Assembly (NCBI GenBank): GCA_965223085.1
Contig: OZ244981.1
Span: 3,782,001-3,846,000 of the forward strand
Reading direction: 5' to 3'
Length of the DNA stretch: 64,000 nt
DNA from: CBDCVO01 sp965223085
GTDB lineage: Bacteria; Pseudomonadota; Gammaproteobacteria; Ga0077536
Numbering within the stretch: position 1 is the stretch's first letter; every line of letters starts with the position of its first letter. This document shows positions 26,679-35,649 of this stretch, in pieces. The notes beneath the pieces were generated by a model. The model was not told where the DNA came from. It did no database searches and saw nothing but the letters and a program-made list of their open reading frames with translations. Position numbers and translations under genes: made by a program.

Positions 26679-27881
26679 ATGGCAACAGGTATTCGTGACA
26701 AAGTAGCAATCATCGGCATGGGCTGTAGCAAATTCGGCGAGCGCTGGGATTGTGGTCCCGAGGAACTCATGCTCGAAGCGTTCCAAGAAGCCATTGCCGA
26801 GGCGCCGGTTGCGCAAAGCGATATTGAAATGGCGTGGCTAGGATTGTTTTTTCAGGAACAAAGCGCCGGCAAGTCGGCATTGCCACTGTCGCTATCGTTG
26901 CGCTTGCCAAATATTCCGGTTACGCGCGTTGAAAACATGTGCGCCACCGGCACCGAAGCGTTACGCGGCGCGGTCTATGCCGTCGCCGCTGGCGCTTGTG
27001 ACGTCGCCTTGGCCATGGGCGTCGAAAAACTAAAAGATACCGGCTACGCCGGCCTCCCGGAACGTACGAAAGGCACGTTCGACGACCTGTGGCTGCCCAA
27101 CGCTACCGCACCCGGCGCATTCGCCCAGCTCGCGAGTGCCTACGCGGCGCGCCACAAGCTTGACATGACGGACTTAAAAAAAGCCATGGCGCATATTTCG
27201 GTAAAAAGCCACGCCAACGGTGCCCTCAACGAGAAAGCCCATTTGCGCAAAGAAATTACCGAAGAACAGGCGCTCAATGCGGCGATTGTTGCCTACCCTT
27301 TGGGATTGTTTGATTGCTGTGGGGTAAGCGATGGCGCAGCTTGTGCGATCGTGACCAGTGTCGAGCAAGCCAAAGCGCTAGGGATCAAAGATCTGGTGAC
27401 AGTCAAAGCGATGCAGCTCGCACCTAGCAACGGCCTTGAAATGTCAAACACGGACTGGGACGGCAGTTACCTACTCACCACCCGGATCGCGGCGCAACGC
27501 GCGTACAAAGAGGCGGGCATTGAGAATCCACGCGCAGAAATTTCGATGATGGAAGTGCACGATTGTTTTTCCGTCACCGAGCTCGTCGTCATGGAAGATC
27601 TTGGTATTTCTCCCGAGGGTGGCGCCATTAAAGATGTGCTAGATGGGGTTTACGATCGTGACGGTGAAGTTCCCTGCCAGGTCGACGGCGGTTTGAAATG
27701 TTTTGGGCACCCGATCGGTGCGAGCGGTTTGCGCATGGCCTATGAGATGTATACCCAATTGTTAGGACGTGCCGGCGAACGTCAGATCGACCAACCGACG
27801 ATGGGCTTGACCCACAATCTCGGCGGCCAACCGTATCGCAACGTTGCGAGCGTTTCGGTATTGGGTTTGCATGCCGCTTAA
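26679..27881 (+). CDS. SCP2-type thiolase (acetyl-CoA acetyltransferase-like)
   Basis: The 400-residue thiolase keeps the nucleophile Cys in ENMCATGTEALRGAV, the His in MMEVHDCFSVTEL and the C-terminal GGLKCFGHPIGASGLR. It belongs to the SCP2/archaeal-type branch that works with DUF35 proteins rather than the classical FadA branch. It cleaves or forms a 3-ketoacyl-CoA, or performs a related retro-aldol step as some SCP2-type/DUF35 pairs do. The start codon has ggag just before it (26669-26672). It is translated from the same operon as the HMGCS-like/DUF35 fusion. Confidence 0.88.
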   Translation: MATGIRDKVAIIGMGCSKFGERWDCGPEELMLEAFQEAIAEAPVAQSDIEMAWLGLFFQEQSAGKSALPLSLSLRLPNIPVTRVENMCATGTEALRGAVYAVAAGACDVALAMGVEKLKDTGYAGLPERTKGTFDDLWLPNATAPGAFAQLASAYAARHKLDMTDLKKAMAHISVKSHANGALNEKAHLRKEITEEQALNAAIVAYPLGLFDCCGVSDGAACAIVTSVEQAKALGIKDLVTVKAMQLAPSNGLEMSNTDWDGSYLLTTRIAAQRAYKEAGIENPRAEISMMEVHDCFSVTELVVMEDLGISPEGGAIKDVLDGVYDRDGEVPCQVDGGLKCFGHPIGASGLRMAYEMYTQLLGRAGERQIDQPTMGLTHNLGGQPYRNVASVSVLGLHAA

Positions 27882-27903
27882 GCGAGAAGACGAGAGACTC
27901 AAT

Positions 27904-29052
27904 ATGCACGCAAGTTATCGTTCTCCGTGGTCAACAGAAGACCACGATATTTTTCGTGCCGCGGTACGCAAATTTGTAGAAACGGAATTCGTACCGCAGC
28001 GTGACCACTGGATCGAACAGGGTTACATGGAACCCGAATATTGGCGTAAAGCGGGGGAGATGGGCTTATTATGCCCGGATGTACCGAACGAATACGGTGG
28101 CGCAGGCGCCGATTTCGGTTTCGATGCAATCGTCTATGAAGAAGTTAGCCGCGGATGCATATCGAGTTTCGGCAATGGCATTCAGAGCATCGTGGCACAT
28201 TATCTTTTGCGTTACGGTACTGAGGCACAGAAAAATAAGTACTTGCCGAAAATGGCAGGCGGCGAAACCATTACTTCGATCGCGATGACCGAGCCAGGCA
28301 CCGGCTCCGATTTACAAGCAGTGAAAACGAAAGCCGTTCGTGATGGCGATCACTATGTGATCAATGGTGCAAAAACCTTCATTACAAACGGTTACAACGC
28401 GAACATGGTCATCGTGGTGGCTAAAACGGATCCGGCAGCACGTGCGAAGGGTATTTCTCTTATTTGCGTTGAAACCGACGGTCTTGAAGGCTTTAGCCGC
28501 GGCGAACCCCTCAAGAAAATCGGCATGAAAGGCCAAGATACGTGCGAGCTTTTCTTCGACGATTGCCGGGTGCCAGTTGAGAATCTTGTAGGTGAGCAAG
28601 AAGGGCAGGGCTTTTATCAATTAATGGCGCAGCTACCACGAGAGCGCTTGATTGTCGCGGTGAGTGCCGTCGCGGCGATGGAAGCGGCGCTGGGGCACAC
28701 GATCGCATACACCAAAGAGCGCAAAGCGTTTGGGCAAGCACTTGCGGAGTTTCAAAATACAAAATTCAAACTCGTAGAGTGCAAAACTGAAGCACATATT
28801 GCCCGTGTGTTCGTCGACGACTGTATTGTCAAGCTCAATGCGAACGAATTGGATACGGAAACGGCTTCGATGGCAAAGTGGTGGTGCTCGCAAAAGCAAG
28901 TTGAGATCGTTCATGAGTGCCTACAGCTGCATGGTGGCTATGGCTATGTCATGGAGTATCCGATCGCACACTACTATGCCGATTCACGCGTGCAAATGAT
29001 CTACGCTGGCAGCAACGAAATCATGAAGGAACTTATCTCGAGATCGTTGTGA
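27904..29052 (+). CDS. Acyl-CoA dehydrogenase, LCAD-like
   Basis: The 382-residue FAD enzyme has MTEPGTGSDLQAVKT and the C-terminal pattern CLQLHGGYGYVMEYPIAHYYADSRVQMIYAG plus SNEIMKELISRSL. These closely follow vertebrate long-chain acyl-CoA dehydrogenase. The catalytic Glu of the medium-chain type (YEG) is Ala here. The LCAD/isovaleryl-CoA-dehydrogenase-type Glu is present in QLPRERLIV, so it should be active. It makes a trans-2-enoyl-CoA and passes electrons to ETF. The ATG at 27904 is chosen over 27844, which overlaps the thiolase gene and lacks homology. Third gene of the operon. Confidence 0.92.
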   Translation: MHASYRSPWSTEDHDIFRAAVRKFVETEFVPQRDHWIEQGYMEPEYWRKAGEMGLLCPDVPNEYGGAGADFGFDAIVYEEVSRGCISSFGNGIQSIVAHYLLRYGTEAQKNKYLPKMAGGETITSIAMTEPGTGSDLQAVKTKAVRDGDHYVINGAKTFITNGYNANMVIVVAKTDPAARAKGISLICVETDGLEGFSRGEPLKKIGMKGQDTCELFFDDCRVPVENLVGEQEGQGFYQLMAQLPRERLIVAVSAVAAMEAALGHTIAYTKERKAFGQALAEFQNTKFKLVECKTEAHIARVFVDDCIVKLNANELDTETASMAKWWCSQKQVEIVHECLQLHGGYGYVMEYPIAHYYADSRVQMIYAGSNEIMKELISRSL

Positions 29053-29071
29053 TCGATATGCGCGCTTCGGC

Positions 29072-30595
29072 ATGAGTTCCAATGATAATCTCTACGCGAT
29101 CCTTGCGCGGCGTTTCCCGAGCGATCCTGAATCGATTTTTTTGATCGATGGGGACGAGCGAAACTATTCGTATGCCGATTTAGAACGGGAGTCCGCACGC
29201 TTTGCGCAACACCTAACGAACCTCGGTCTTAACCGCGGTGATCGAGTAACGGTACAGGTAGAGAAGAGCCCGCAGGCATTGTGGCTGTTTCTCGCGTGCG
29301 TACGCGGCGGTTTTGTATTTCATCCCCTTAACCCGGCTTACACGCCTCGTGAAGTCGAGTTTTTTCTCCGCGATGCCAAACCTATGGTCGTCATCTATGC
29401 TTCCGCTTTGACGACGAGCACGGGCAAAATCGCCCGACAGCTACGTGTGCCGCACAGCTATACCTTAGATAGCACCGGCGGTGGGTCGTTGCTACAGGCA
29501 AGCAAAGACGACGATGCATGCTTTGATACCGTTGCTTCGGGCCCAGATGGCCTCGTCGCGCTATTGTATTCTTCTGGAACGACGGGACGCCCGAAAGGGA
29601 TCATGTTGAGCCACGAGAATCTAGCCAGCAATATGGCGACGTTGAGTCAGCGCTGGGGTTTTACGCACGCGGATAGCCTCCTGCATGCGTTACCGATATT
29701 TCATGTGCACGGACTGTTTGTTGCAGTTGGCTGCGTGCTGATGAGCGGGGCGCAAGTGCTGTTCTTGTCGAAGTTCACAGTCGAAAACGTGCTTGCCGCA
29801 TTGCCCCACACGACGACGATGATGGGGGTGCCGACATACTATACGCGTTTGCTCGAGGCGGGCTGCTTGAATCGAGACAATTGTGCGCATATGCGTCTAT
29901 TTATCTGCGGTTCCGCGCCGCTCAAATCAGAAACCTTGATGCGTTTTGAGACCGCGACGGGTCACCGAATTCTGGAGCGTTACGGTATGACCGAGACGTC
30001 GATTCTGACGAGCAATCCTCTGACGGGCGTGCGCAAACCCGGTACGGTTGGTTTGCCTTTGGACGATGTCGATCTGCGCATCGTCGACGACGCCGCGCGG
30101 TTACTGCCGCGGGGAGAAATCGGTCACGTGCAAGTGCGTGGGCCAAGCGTGTTTCTGGGCTATTGGCAGCTGCCAGAGAGAACCGCGGAAGATTTTAGCG
30201 AAGACGGTTTTTTTAATACCGGTGATGACGGTTACCTCGATAACGATGGCTATTTAACCTTGGTTGGCCGCAACAAAGACGTCGTGATCAGCGGCGGACT
30301 GAATGTGTACCCCAAGGAAATCGAGATCCTTCTCGACGCATTGCCGGCAGTGCAGGAATCAGCGGTCATCGGCGTACCGGATCCTGATTTCGGCGAAGTA
30401 GTGGTAGCGGTTTGCGTAATGGCGCCTGGGGAAACGCTCGATAGCGATGCCCTGAGTCGAGATCTAGCGATCGATCTAGCGGATTATAAAGTACCAAAAA
30501 AGTACTACGCCATCGATGTGCTACCGCGAAATGCCATGGGGAAGGTGCAAAAAAATCTCCTGCGCGAGAAATATGTCGACTCGAGCTGCCAATAA
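29072..30595 (+). CDS. Malonyl-CoA synthetase-like acyl-CoA ligase (MatB family)
   Basis: The 507-residue AMP-forming ligase has the P-loop SSGTTGRPKGIMLSHEN, LPIFHVHGLFVAVG, ERYGMTET and the C-terminal catalytic Lys in LPRNAMGKVQKNLLRE. The HVHGLF and AMGKVQKNLLRE segments are characteristic of MatB malonyl-CoA/methylmalonyl-CoA synthetases. It activates a short, probably dicarboxylic, acid with ATP and CoA. It starts 19 bases after the dehydrogenase gene and is the fourth member of the operon. Confidence 0.85.
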   Translation: MSSNDNLYAILARRFPSDPESIFLIDGDERNYSYADLERESARFAQHLTNLGLNRGDRVTVQVEKSPQALWLFLACVRGGFVFHPLNPAYTPREVEFFLRDAKPMVVIYASALTTSTGKIARQLRVPHSYTLDSTGGGSLLQASKDDDACFDTVASGPDGLVALLYSSGTTGRPKGIMLSHENLASNMATLSQRWGFTHADSLLHALPIFHVHGLFVAVGCVLMSGAQVLFLSKFTVENVLAALPHTTTMMGVPTYYTRLLEAGCLNRDNCAHMRLFICGSAPLKSETLMRFETATGHRILERYGMTETSILTSNPLTGVRKPGTVGLPLDDVDLRIVDDAARLLPRGEIGHVQVRGPSVFLGYWQLPERTAEDFSEDGFFNTGDDGYLDNDGYLTLVGRNKDVVISGGLNVYPKEIEILLDALPAVQESAVIGVPDPDFGEVVVAVCVMAPGETLDSDALSRDLAIDLADYKVPKKYYAIDVLPRNAMGKVQKNLLREKYVDSSCQ

Positions 30596-30651
30596 TGGTG
30601 CTTATGCCATTACCGCATTCACTTCTCGATTGAATAAGTGATTTTACTGTG

Positions 30652-31464
30652 ATGATGAACGGACCAAGAATTCTCCTAACTAACGATGACGGCATCGATG
30701 CGCCTGGCCTGCAATTGCTCGAATCCATCGTGGGTAGCTTTTCAGACGACATCTGGGTGATCGCGCCGTACCGTGAAAAAAGTGGCACGAGCCATGCCAT
30801 CTCCATGCATCAACCCATTCGCATGCTGCAGCAGGGTGAGAAACGCTATGCCATATTCGGCACACCAGCAGATTGTGTTTTAATGGCCTATTACCAATTG
30901 ATGCGGGACAGACCACCCGAAGTCGTTTTATCCGGCATAAACAATGGTGCGAATCTCGGCGATGATATTATCTACTCAGGCACGATCGCCGGCGCCGTCG
31001 AAGGTACGCTTTTAGGCGTGCGCTCGATCGCCATGTCGCAGGTAAAAGCATTCGGCGCGCCCACCATATGGGCCACCGCAGAACACTACACACCGATCGT
31101 ACTAAAACAGTTACTCGCGCTAGAGCACTGGCCGGCAGGCAGTTTGATCAACGTTAACTTTCCCGACTGCGAGCCCGCGGACGTCGCGGGTATTCAGATC
31201 ACGACTCAAGGGCGGCGACCACCCGGATCGTTTACGGTGGACCCGCGCATCGATACCCGTGAAGTGCCGTACTACTGGGTCAAAATCCGCTATAAAGATG
31301 GCGCGAGCAGCCCGGGAACGGATCTCGATACCGTTCGATCACGAGGCGTGGCTATCACCCCTTTGCGTATCGACGCTAGCGATTGCCAGTGGTTACCGAT
31401 ACTGGTCGACGAATTCGGCCAGGAAAATTCCGAGATTGATCAACGAGGATCCGAGGGAGGGTGA
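30652..31464 (+). CDS. surE: 5'/3'-nucleotidase SurE
   Basis: About 270 residues. RILLTNDDGIDAPGL carries the metal-binding Asp-Asp pair, VIAPYREKSGTSHAIS the Ser, and GTPADCVLMAYYQL and SGINNGANLGDDIIYSGTIAGAVEG the substrate and metal sites. It dephosphorylates nucleoside monophosphates and short polyphosphate. It lacks its common neighbours pcm, nlpD and rpoS and sits between two acyl-CoA ligase genes instead. Tandem starts GTG 30649, ATG 30652 and ATG 30655 are all possible, and no clear ribosome site decides. Confidence 0.93.
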   Translation: MMNGPRILLTNDDGIDAPGLQLLESIVGSFSDDIWVIAPYREKSGTSHAISMHQPIRMLQQGEKRYAIFGTPADCVLMAYYQLMRDRPPEVVLSGINNGANLGDDIIYSGTIAGAVEGTLLGVRSIAMSQVKAFGAPTIWATAEHYTPIVLKQLLALEHWPAGSLINVNFPDCEPADVAGIQITTQGRRPPGSFTVDPRIDTREVPYYWVKIRYKDGASSPGTDLDTVRSRGVAITPLRIDASDCQWLPILVDEFGQENSEIDQRGSEGG

Positions 31465-31467
31465 TCG

Positions 31468-33018
31468 ATGTATGCCGCAAATCACGCACTAACGAACCCC
31501 GATAAACCGTGCCTCATCATGGCAAACGGCGGCGAGATTATTACTTACCGCGAATTCGAGCAACGTAGCAACCGTTTCGCACATCTGCTTCGCAAGCACG
31601 GCTTACAGCGCCTCGATCACTGTGCTATTTTCATGGAGAATCACCCCCGTTATTTGGAAATTTGCGGCGGCGCAGAGCGTGCCGGTCTTTATTACACTTG
31701 CATCAACTCTTACTTAACCGCTGATGAGGTAGCGTTCATCGTTAACGACAGCGAGTCGACAGTGATGGTCACCTCGCGTGCACGTCGTGACGTCGCGATC
31801 GAGGCAATGCGGCAGTCTCGCCAAGTTACCTTGCACTTGATTGTCGACGGTGACGGAAACGATGGCCCGTTTTTAGACTTCGAATCTGCCGTAGCGACAT
31901 GTCCGACGACACCAATTGCTGACGAGAAACTCGGTGTTGCGATGTTGTATTCCTCCGGTACAACAGGGCGACCCAAAGGGATTTTGCGACCATTGCCCGA
32001 CGAACCACCGTCGACATGGTTGCCCTTGTTCCAATTCGTGAACGACCTATGGAAATACCACGGCGAGATGGTCTATCTGTCACCTGCACCGCTCTATCAC
32101 TCCGCGCCGCTTGCTGCCGTTAGCCTCGCGATACGCAATGGCGGCACAGTCATTGTGATGGAACGTTTTGACCCGGAGCAATACTTAGCGCTGGTAGAAA
32201 AATACCACGTCACTCACTCACAGCTAGTACCGACAATGTTCAGTCGCATGCTGAAATTGCCCGAACAGGTCCGGCGGCGCTACGACTTATCGTCGCTCGA
32301 ATACATCGTGCATGCTGCGGCGCCGTGTCCGGTGCAAGTCAAGCGTGACATGATCGCTTGGTGGGGACCGATCATTCACGAATATTATGGCGCAACGGAA
32401 GGACTCGGATTCACGGCCTGTGACACTGAAGAGTGGCTAGCTCACCCGGGCACCGTAGGGCGGGTATTGCTCGGTGAATTACATATTCTCGACGACGACA
32501 ACGCCGAGTGTCCGGTCGGCACACCGGGCACTATTTGGTTTAAAACAGCGACCCAATTTGAATACTACAAAGATCCGCACAAAACCCAAGAAGCGCGTTC
32601 CGCCGACGGGAGCATGAGCACAGTCGGTGATGTGGGTTATATCGATGAGGACGGCTTTCTTTATCTGACTGACCGCAAGACTTATATGATTATCTCCGGC
32701 GGTGTGAATGTTTATCCACAAGAATGCGAGAATTTGCTCATTACTCATCCGAAAGTCGCTGATGCCGCAGTATTTGGCGTACCGAATGATGACCTCGGCG
32801 AAGAAGTGAAAGCTGTTGTGCAGTTGATGCCAGGAAACGACGGCAATGAAATAACGGCAACAGAGTTGATCGCGTTCTGTCAGCAGCACTTGTCCAGGGT
32901 CAAATGCCCCCGTTCGATCGATTTCACCGATGAATTCCCACGCCTGCCGACCGGCAAACTATACAAACGCCTGTTGCGCGATCGCTATTGGGGTGACAAA
33001 AAGAGCCGCATTGTATGA
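31468..33018 (+). CDS. Acyl-CoA synthetase (AMP-forming)
   Basis: The 516-residue ANL enzyme has the P-loop YSSGTTGRPKGILRP, IIHEYYGATEGLG (motif YGxTE), DRKTYMIISGGVNVYP (hinge) and the C-terminal Lys in LPTGKLYKRLLR. It resembles the FadD-type synthetases that act on bulky or steroid-like acids; the substrate is not fixed. It begins three bases after the surE stop with gaggg upstream, so it is coupled to surE. The divergence from the MatB-like ligase at 29072 rules out recent duplication. Confidence 0.88.
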   Translation: MYAANHALTNPDKPCLIMANGGEIITYREFEQRSNRFAHLLRKHGLQRLDHCAIFMENHPRYLEICGGAERAGLYYTCINSYLTADEVAFIVNDSESTVMVTSRARRDVAIEAMRQSRQVTLHLIVDGDGNDGPFLDFESAVATCPTTPIADEKLGVAMLYSSGTTGRPKGILRPLPDEPPSTWLPLFQFVNDLWKYHGEMVYLSPAPLYHSAPLAAVSLAIRNGGTVIVMERFDPEQYLALVEKYHVTHSQLVPTMFSRMLKLPEQVRRRYDLSSLEYIVHAAAPCPVQVKRDMIAWWGPIIHEYYGATEGLGFTACDTEEWLAHPGTVGRVLLGELHILDDDNAECPVGTPGTIWFKTATQFEYYKDPHKTQEARSADGSMSTVGDVGYIDEDGFLYLTDRKTYMIISGGVNVYPQECENLLITHPKVADAAVFGVPNDDLGEEVKAVVQLMPGNDGNEITATELIAFCQQHLSRVKCPRSIDFTDEFPRLPTGKLYKRLLRDRYWGDKKSRIV

Positions 33019-33153
33019 GTGCGCGAATAGCCCCATTGTGGTTTGCGGAATTTCTCATTCGGCGGCGAAACGAAAAGATGTCGCGCTAGCATTCGTTATC
33101 GCATCGTCGCCGCGCGGGTCGATCAAGCGAACGAGGATCGTGCCGGCTGAGCG

Positions 33154-35424
33154 CTAAAAGAATCGATATAAGAACGTCACGCCACCGCTGAGCGGTTCAC
33201 TCAAATAGATGCCTCGCGCGTCGTTCGATGCACCATAGCTATTGATAATGTGGATATCGTCTGTCAGGTTTTTCCCCCAGGCAGACAGCTCCCATTTTCT
33301 ATCGTCACGTCCAACACTGATGCGGGCACCGACATTGACATAGTCTTGTTCTTCGAAAAACACATTGAACGCATCAGGGAAATGGTCACCTGTGTACGTC
33401 ACGGAGGATTGCAGAGACATGACCAACGAATCTCCTATTGGCCATTCGTAACGAGCTAATAGTGCAAAGGAATGTTCCGGCGAAAACGGCAATTTGTTAC
33501 CGTCCAAATTAACGTCACGTGAGGAGATTTCGCTGTCGTAGAACGTTGCGGATGCGAACAGCTCTAAGCCCGATAACGGTGCCCACGTCAATTCGAGTTC
33601 GATCCCATTTTGGTCTGCCGAATCCAAGTTTAACAATCGATACGATGGGATCGCAGCGCCGGTATCGATACCAACGAGAGATTGCGGTTTTTTGTAGTCG
33701 TAATGAAAAATGGCACCATTGAAACGCAGCGTATCCAGGGCGTCCCACTTCCAGCCAATTTCATAAGACTTCAGGGTTTCCTCGTCAAACTCGGTGAAGT
33801 CTGCTTGTGCAAATTGCGGCGCGTTGTTCCATCCACCGCTCTTTATGCCGCGCGCATGATTGAAAAATAACAACAAAGCATCACGTGGGCGCCACTCCAT
33901 GCCGACGCGATAGGAGATGTCACGGGATATGCGTTCGTTGTCGACCGCAGGATCCTCGGACGTCGCGAGCACCGCTACGCCCGGAGACGGGAATCCTAGT
34001 TTGTCTTCGTGAAAAATATCCTTTTTCTCGTAAGATAAACGTAGGCCCGCGATCAATTTCCACGCATCGTCTACGTCGTACTCCGCTTGACCGAATACCG
34101 ATGCGTGATCAGTCTCTTGAACGACATCATTGAAAATGCCTAAGCTCCCGCCGAATGCCAGTGCTTTGAGGTTAAAATCGTTGTGATCGTTCTTGATGTC
34201 ATCGGTAGCGTAATAAAAACCCAACACATAAAACAGTTTATCGAAGGCCGTGCTCTCGAAGCGTAGCTCTTCGGAAAACTGGTTATGGCGCGTATTATAA
34301 ATGGCGCTAACGACCTGATTGGGCGATCCGTCGGCGTCGATACCACCGTGCCGGGTAAATCCTTCATAGCCGGTGATCGATATGATTTTGCCGAGGGACG
34401 TTTCCCACTCCGCCGTAAGGCTGGCACCATAAATTTCCGTACTTTTGGTCGGGGTGTAATCGTTGGAAATCTCATCGTCGTAAGGATCGGGATCAGTGAA
34501 GCCCGTATTGTCGAAACACGTCGCGGGGCTAAAAGATGTACCGCCGACGACGACACCCGCGACAAAATTCACACCGCAATTTGGCCCGTTAACCCCGAGC
34601 ACGGTGACACCCGCGTTAACGCTCTTGTCCTTGCTATAATGCCCACGCAAGTGGAACGTGAGATCCGCCGCAGGCTCGAAAAGAAACTGGGCCCGCATCG
34701 CCGCAATATCTAAGCCACCAATTTCAGATTCATATCCAGACAACGTGCCGCGTGGTATCAGGGCGCTATTTGCCACTCCGCCCCCGTTCCTGGGATCAGG
34801 TTGACCAGGAAAGGTCACATTGTCGAATTGGCCGTCGTCTCGCTCCCACTGCGCGGAAACGCGAAACTTCAGATTTTCCGTCAATGGGCCACCGATAGCC
34901 CCTTCGAGAACGGACCGATCAAAGCTGCCATAGCTCGCTTCAAGATAGCCATCCCATTCGTCTGTCGGCGCGCGGCTAATAACGTTGATAGCGCCGCCGG
35001 TGACATTGCGCCCATATAGCGTACCTTGAGGTCCTTTCAATATTTCGATGCGTTGGACGTCAAATATCTGCGAACCACTGTTGATGTTAGAAGCCTTATA
35101 AATGCCATCGACGTAGACCGCCGCTGCCGGCGAAGTCGTGGCGTAAAAATCGTTGGTATTTATTCCTCTAATGGTAAATGTTGTCGCGTTACCATACTCC
35201 TCATTGATCTCCACGCCAGCGGTAAAGGTCGAAATGTCTTTGGCGGTTTTTACCCCGAGCGCTTGCAGCTGATCGCCAGTAAACGCGGAGATCGAAATAC
35301 TGACGTCTTGGGCGCGTTGCTCGCGCTTCTGGGCCGTGACTGTCACTTCTTCCAATAACTGCGAAAACGCGTGCTCAGCGCACAAGAACAACGCCAAGGC
35401 TAGGCACACCACAAGCCGCTTCAT
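33154..35424 (-). CDS. TonB-dependent outer-membrane receptor
   Basis: The 756-residue protein has the signal peptide MKRLVVCLALALFLCAEHAFSQ, a TonB box-like EEVTVTAQKREQ, a plug domain (about 45-160; KGPQGTLYGRNVTGGAINVIS) and a 22-strand barrel ending in Phe (FLYRFF). The plug and barrel resemble the large family used by proteobacteria for plant- or steroid-like aromatic compounds rather than siderophore-only receptors, though a ferric ligand is possible. The ATG at 35424 is chosen since it starts the signal peptide. It is divergent from the MalT-like regulator, which may control it. Confidence 0.92.
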   Translation of the reverse strand: MKRLVVCLALALFLCAEHAFSQLLEEVTVTAQKREQRAQDVSISISAFTGDQLQALGVKTAKDISTFTAGVEINEEYGNATTFTIRGINTNDFYATTSPAAAVYVDGIYKASNINSGSQIFDVQRIEILKGPQGTLYGRNVTGGAINVISRAPTDEWDGYLEASYGSFDRSVLEGAIGGPLTENLKFRVSAQWERDDGQFDNVTFPGQPDPRNGGGVANSALIPRGTLSGYESEIGGLDIAAMRAQFLFEPAADLTFHLRGHYSKDKSVNAGVTVLGVNGPNCGVNFVAGVVVGGTSFSPATCFDNTGFTDPDPYDDEISNDYTPTKSTEIYGASLTAEWETSLGKIISITGYEGFTRHGGIDADGSPNQVVSAIYNTRHNQFSEELRFESTAFDKLFYVLGFYYATDDIKNDHNDFNLKALAFGGSLGIFNDVVQETDHASVFGQAEYDVDDAWKLIAGLRLSYEKKDIFHEDKLGFPSPGVAVLATSEDPAVDNERISRDISYRVGMEWRPRDALLLFFNHARGIKSGGWNNAPQFAQADFTEFDEETLKSYEIGWKWDALDTLRFNGAIFHYDYKKPQSLVGIDTGAAIPSYRLLNLDSADQNGIELELTWAPLSGLELFASATFYDSEISSRDVNLDGNKLPFSPEHSFALLARYEWPIGDSLVMSLQSSVTYTGDHFPDAFNVFFEEQDYVNVGARISVGRDDRKWELSAWGKNLTDDIHIINSYGASNDARGIYLSEPLSGGVTFLYRFF

Positions 35425-35649
35425 CTTCGCTATCCCCCCATCATCAGACCTGCGCAAGTCCGGGACAAAATCACGCGCTGGCCGGTATACTACGCCGAGC
35501 AACATTTACCAATGTGATCCAAATGCTGCTACACAACATTCGATCCGTATAGCGGTAATACTAAGTACTTTATCCAGATTTAGCCGCCCGTTGTTTTGGG
35601 GGGGTGATCATTACGAGGCCGGCCATGGCACCGAGCCGGCGGACAGCCT

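Noticed and set aside
33019..33153. Possible gene tail between the ligase and TonB receptor genes (AKRKDVALAFVIASS)
   Set aside because: Too short and without a recognisable family; the frame mostly overlaps the ligase gene in another phase.
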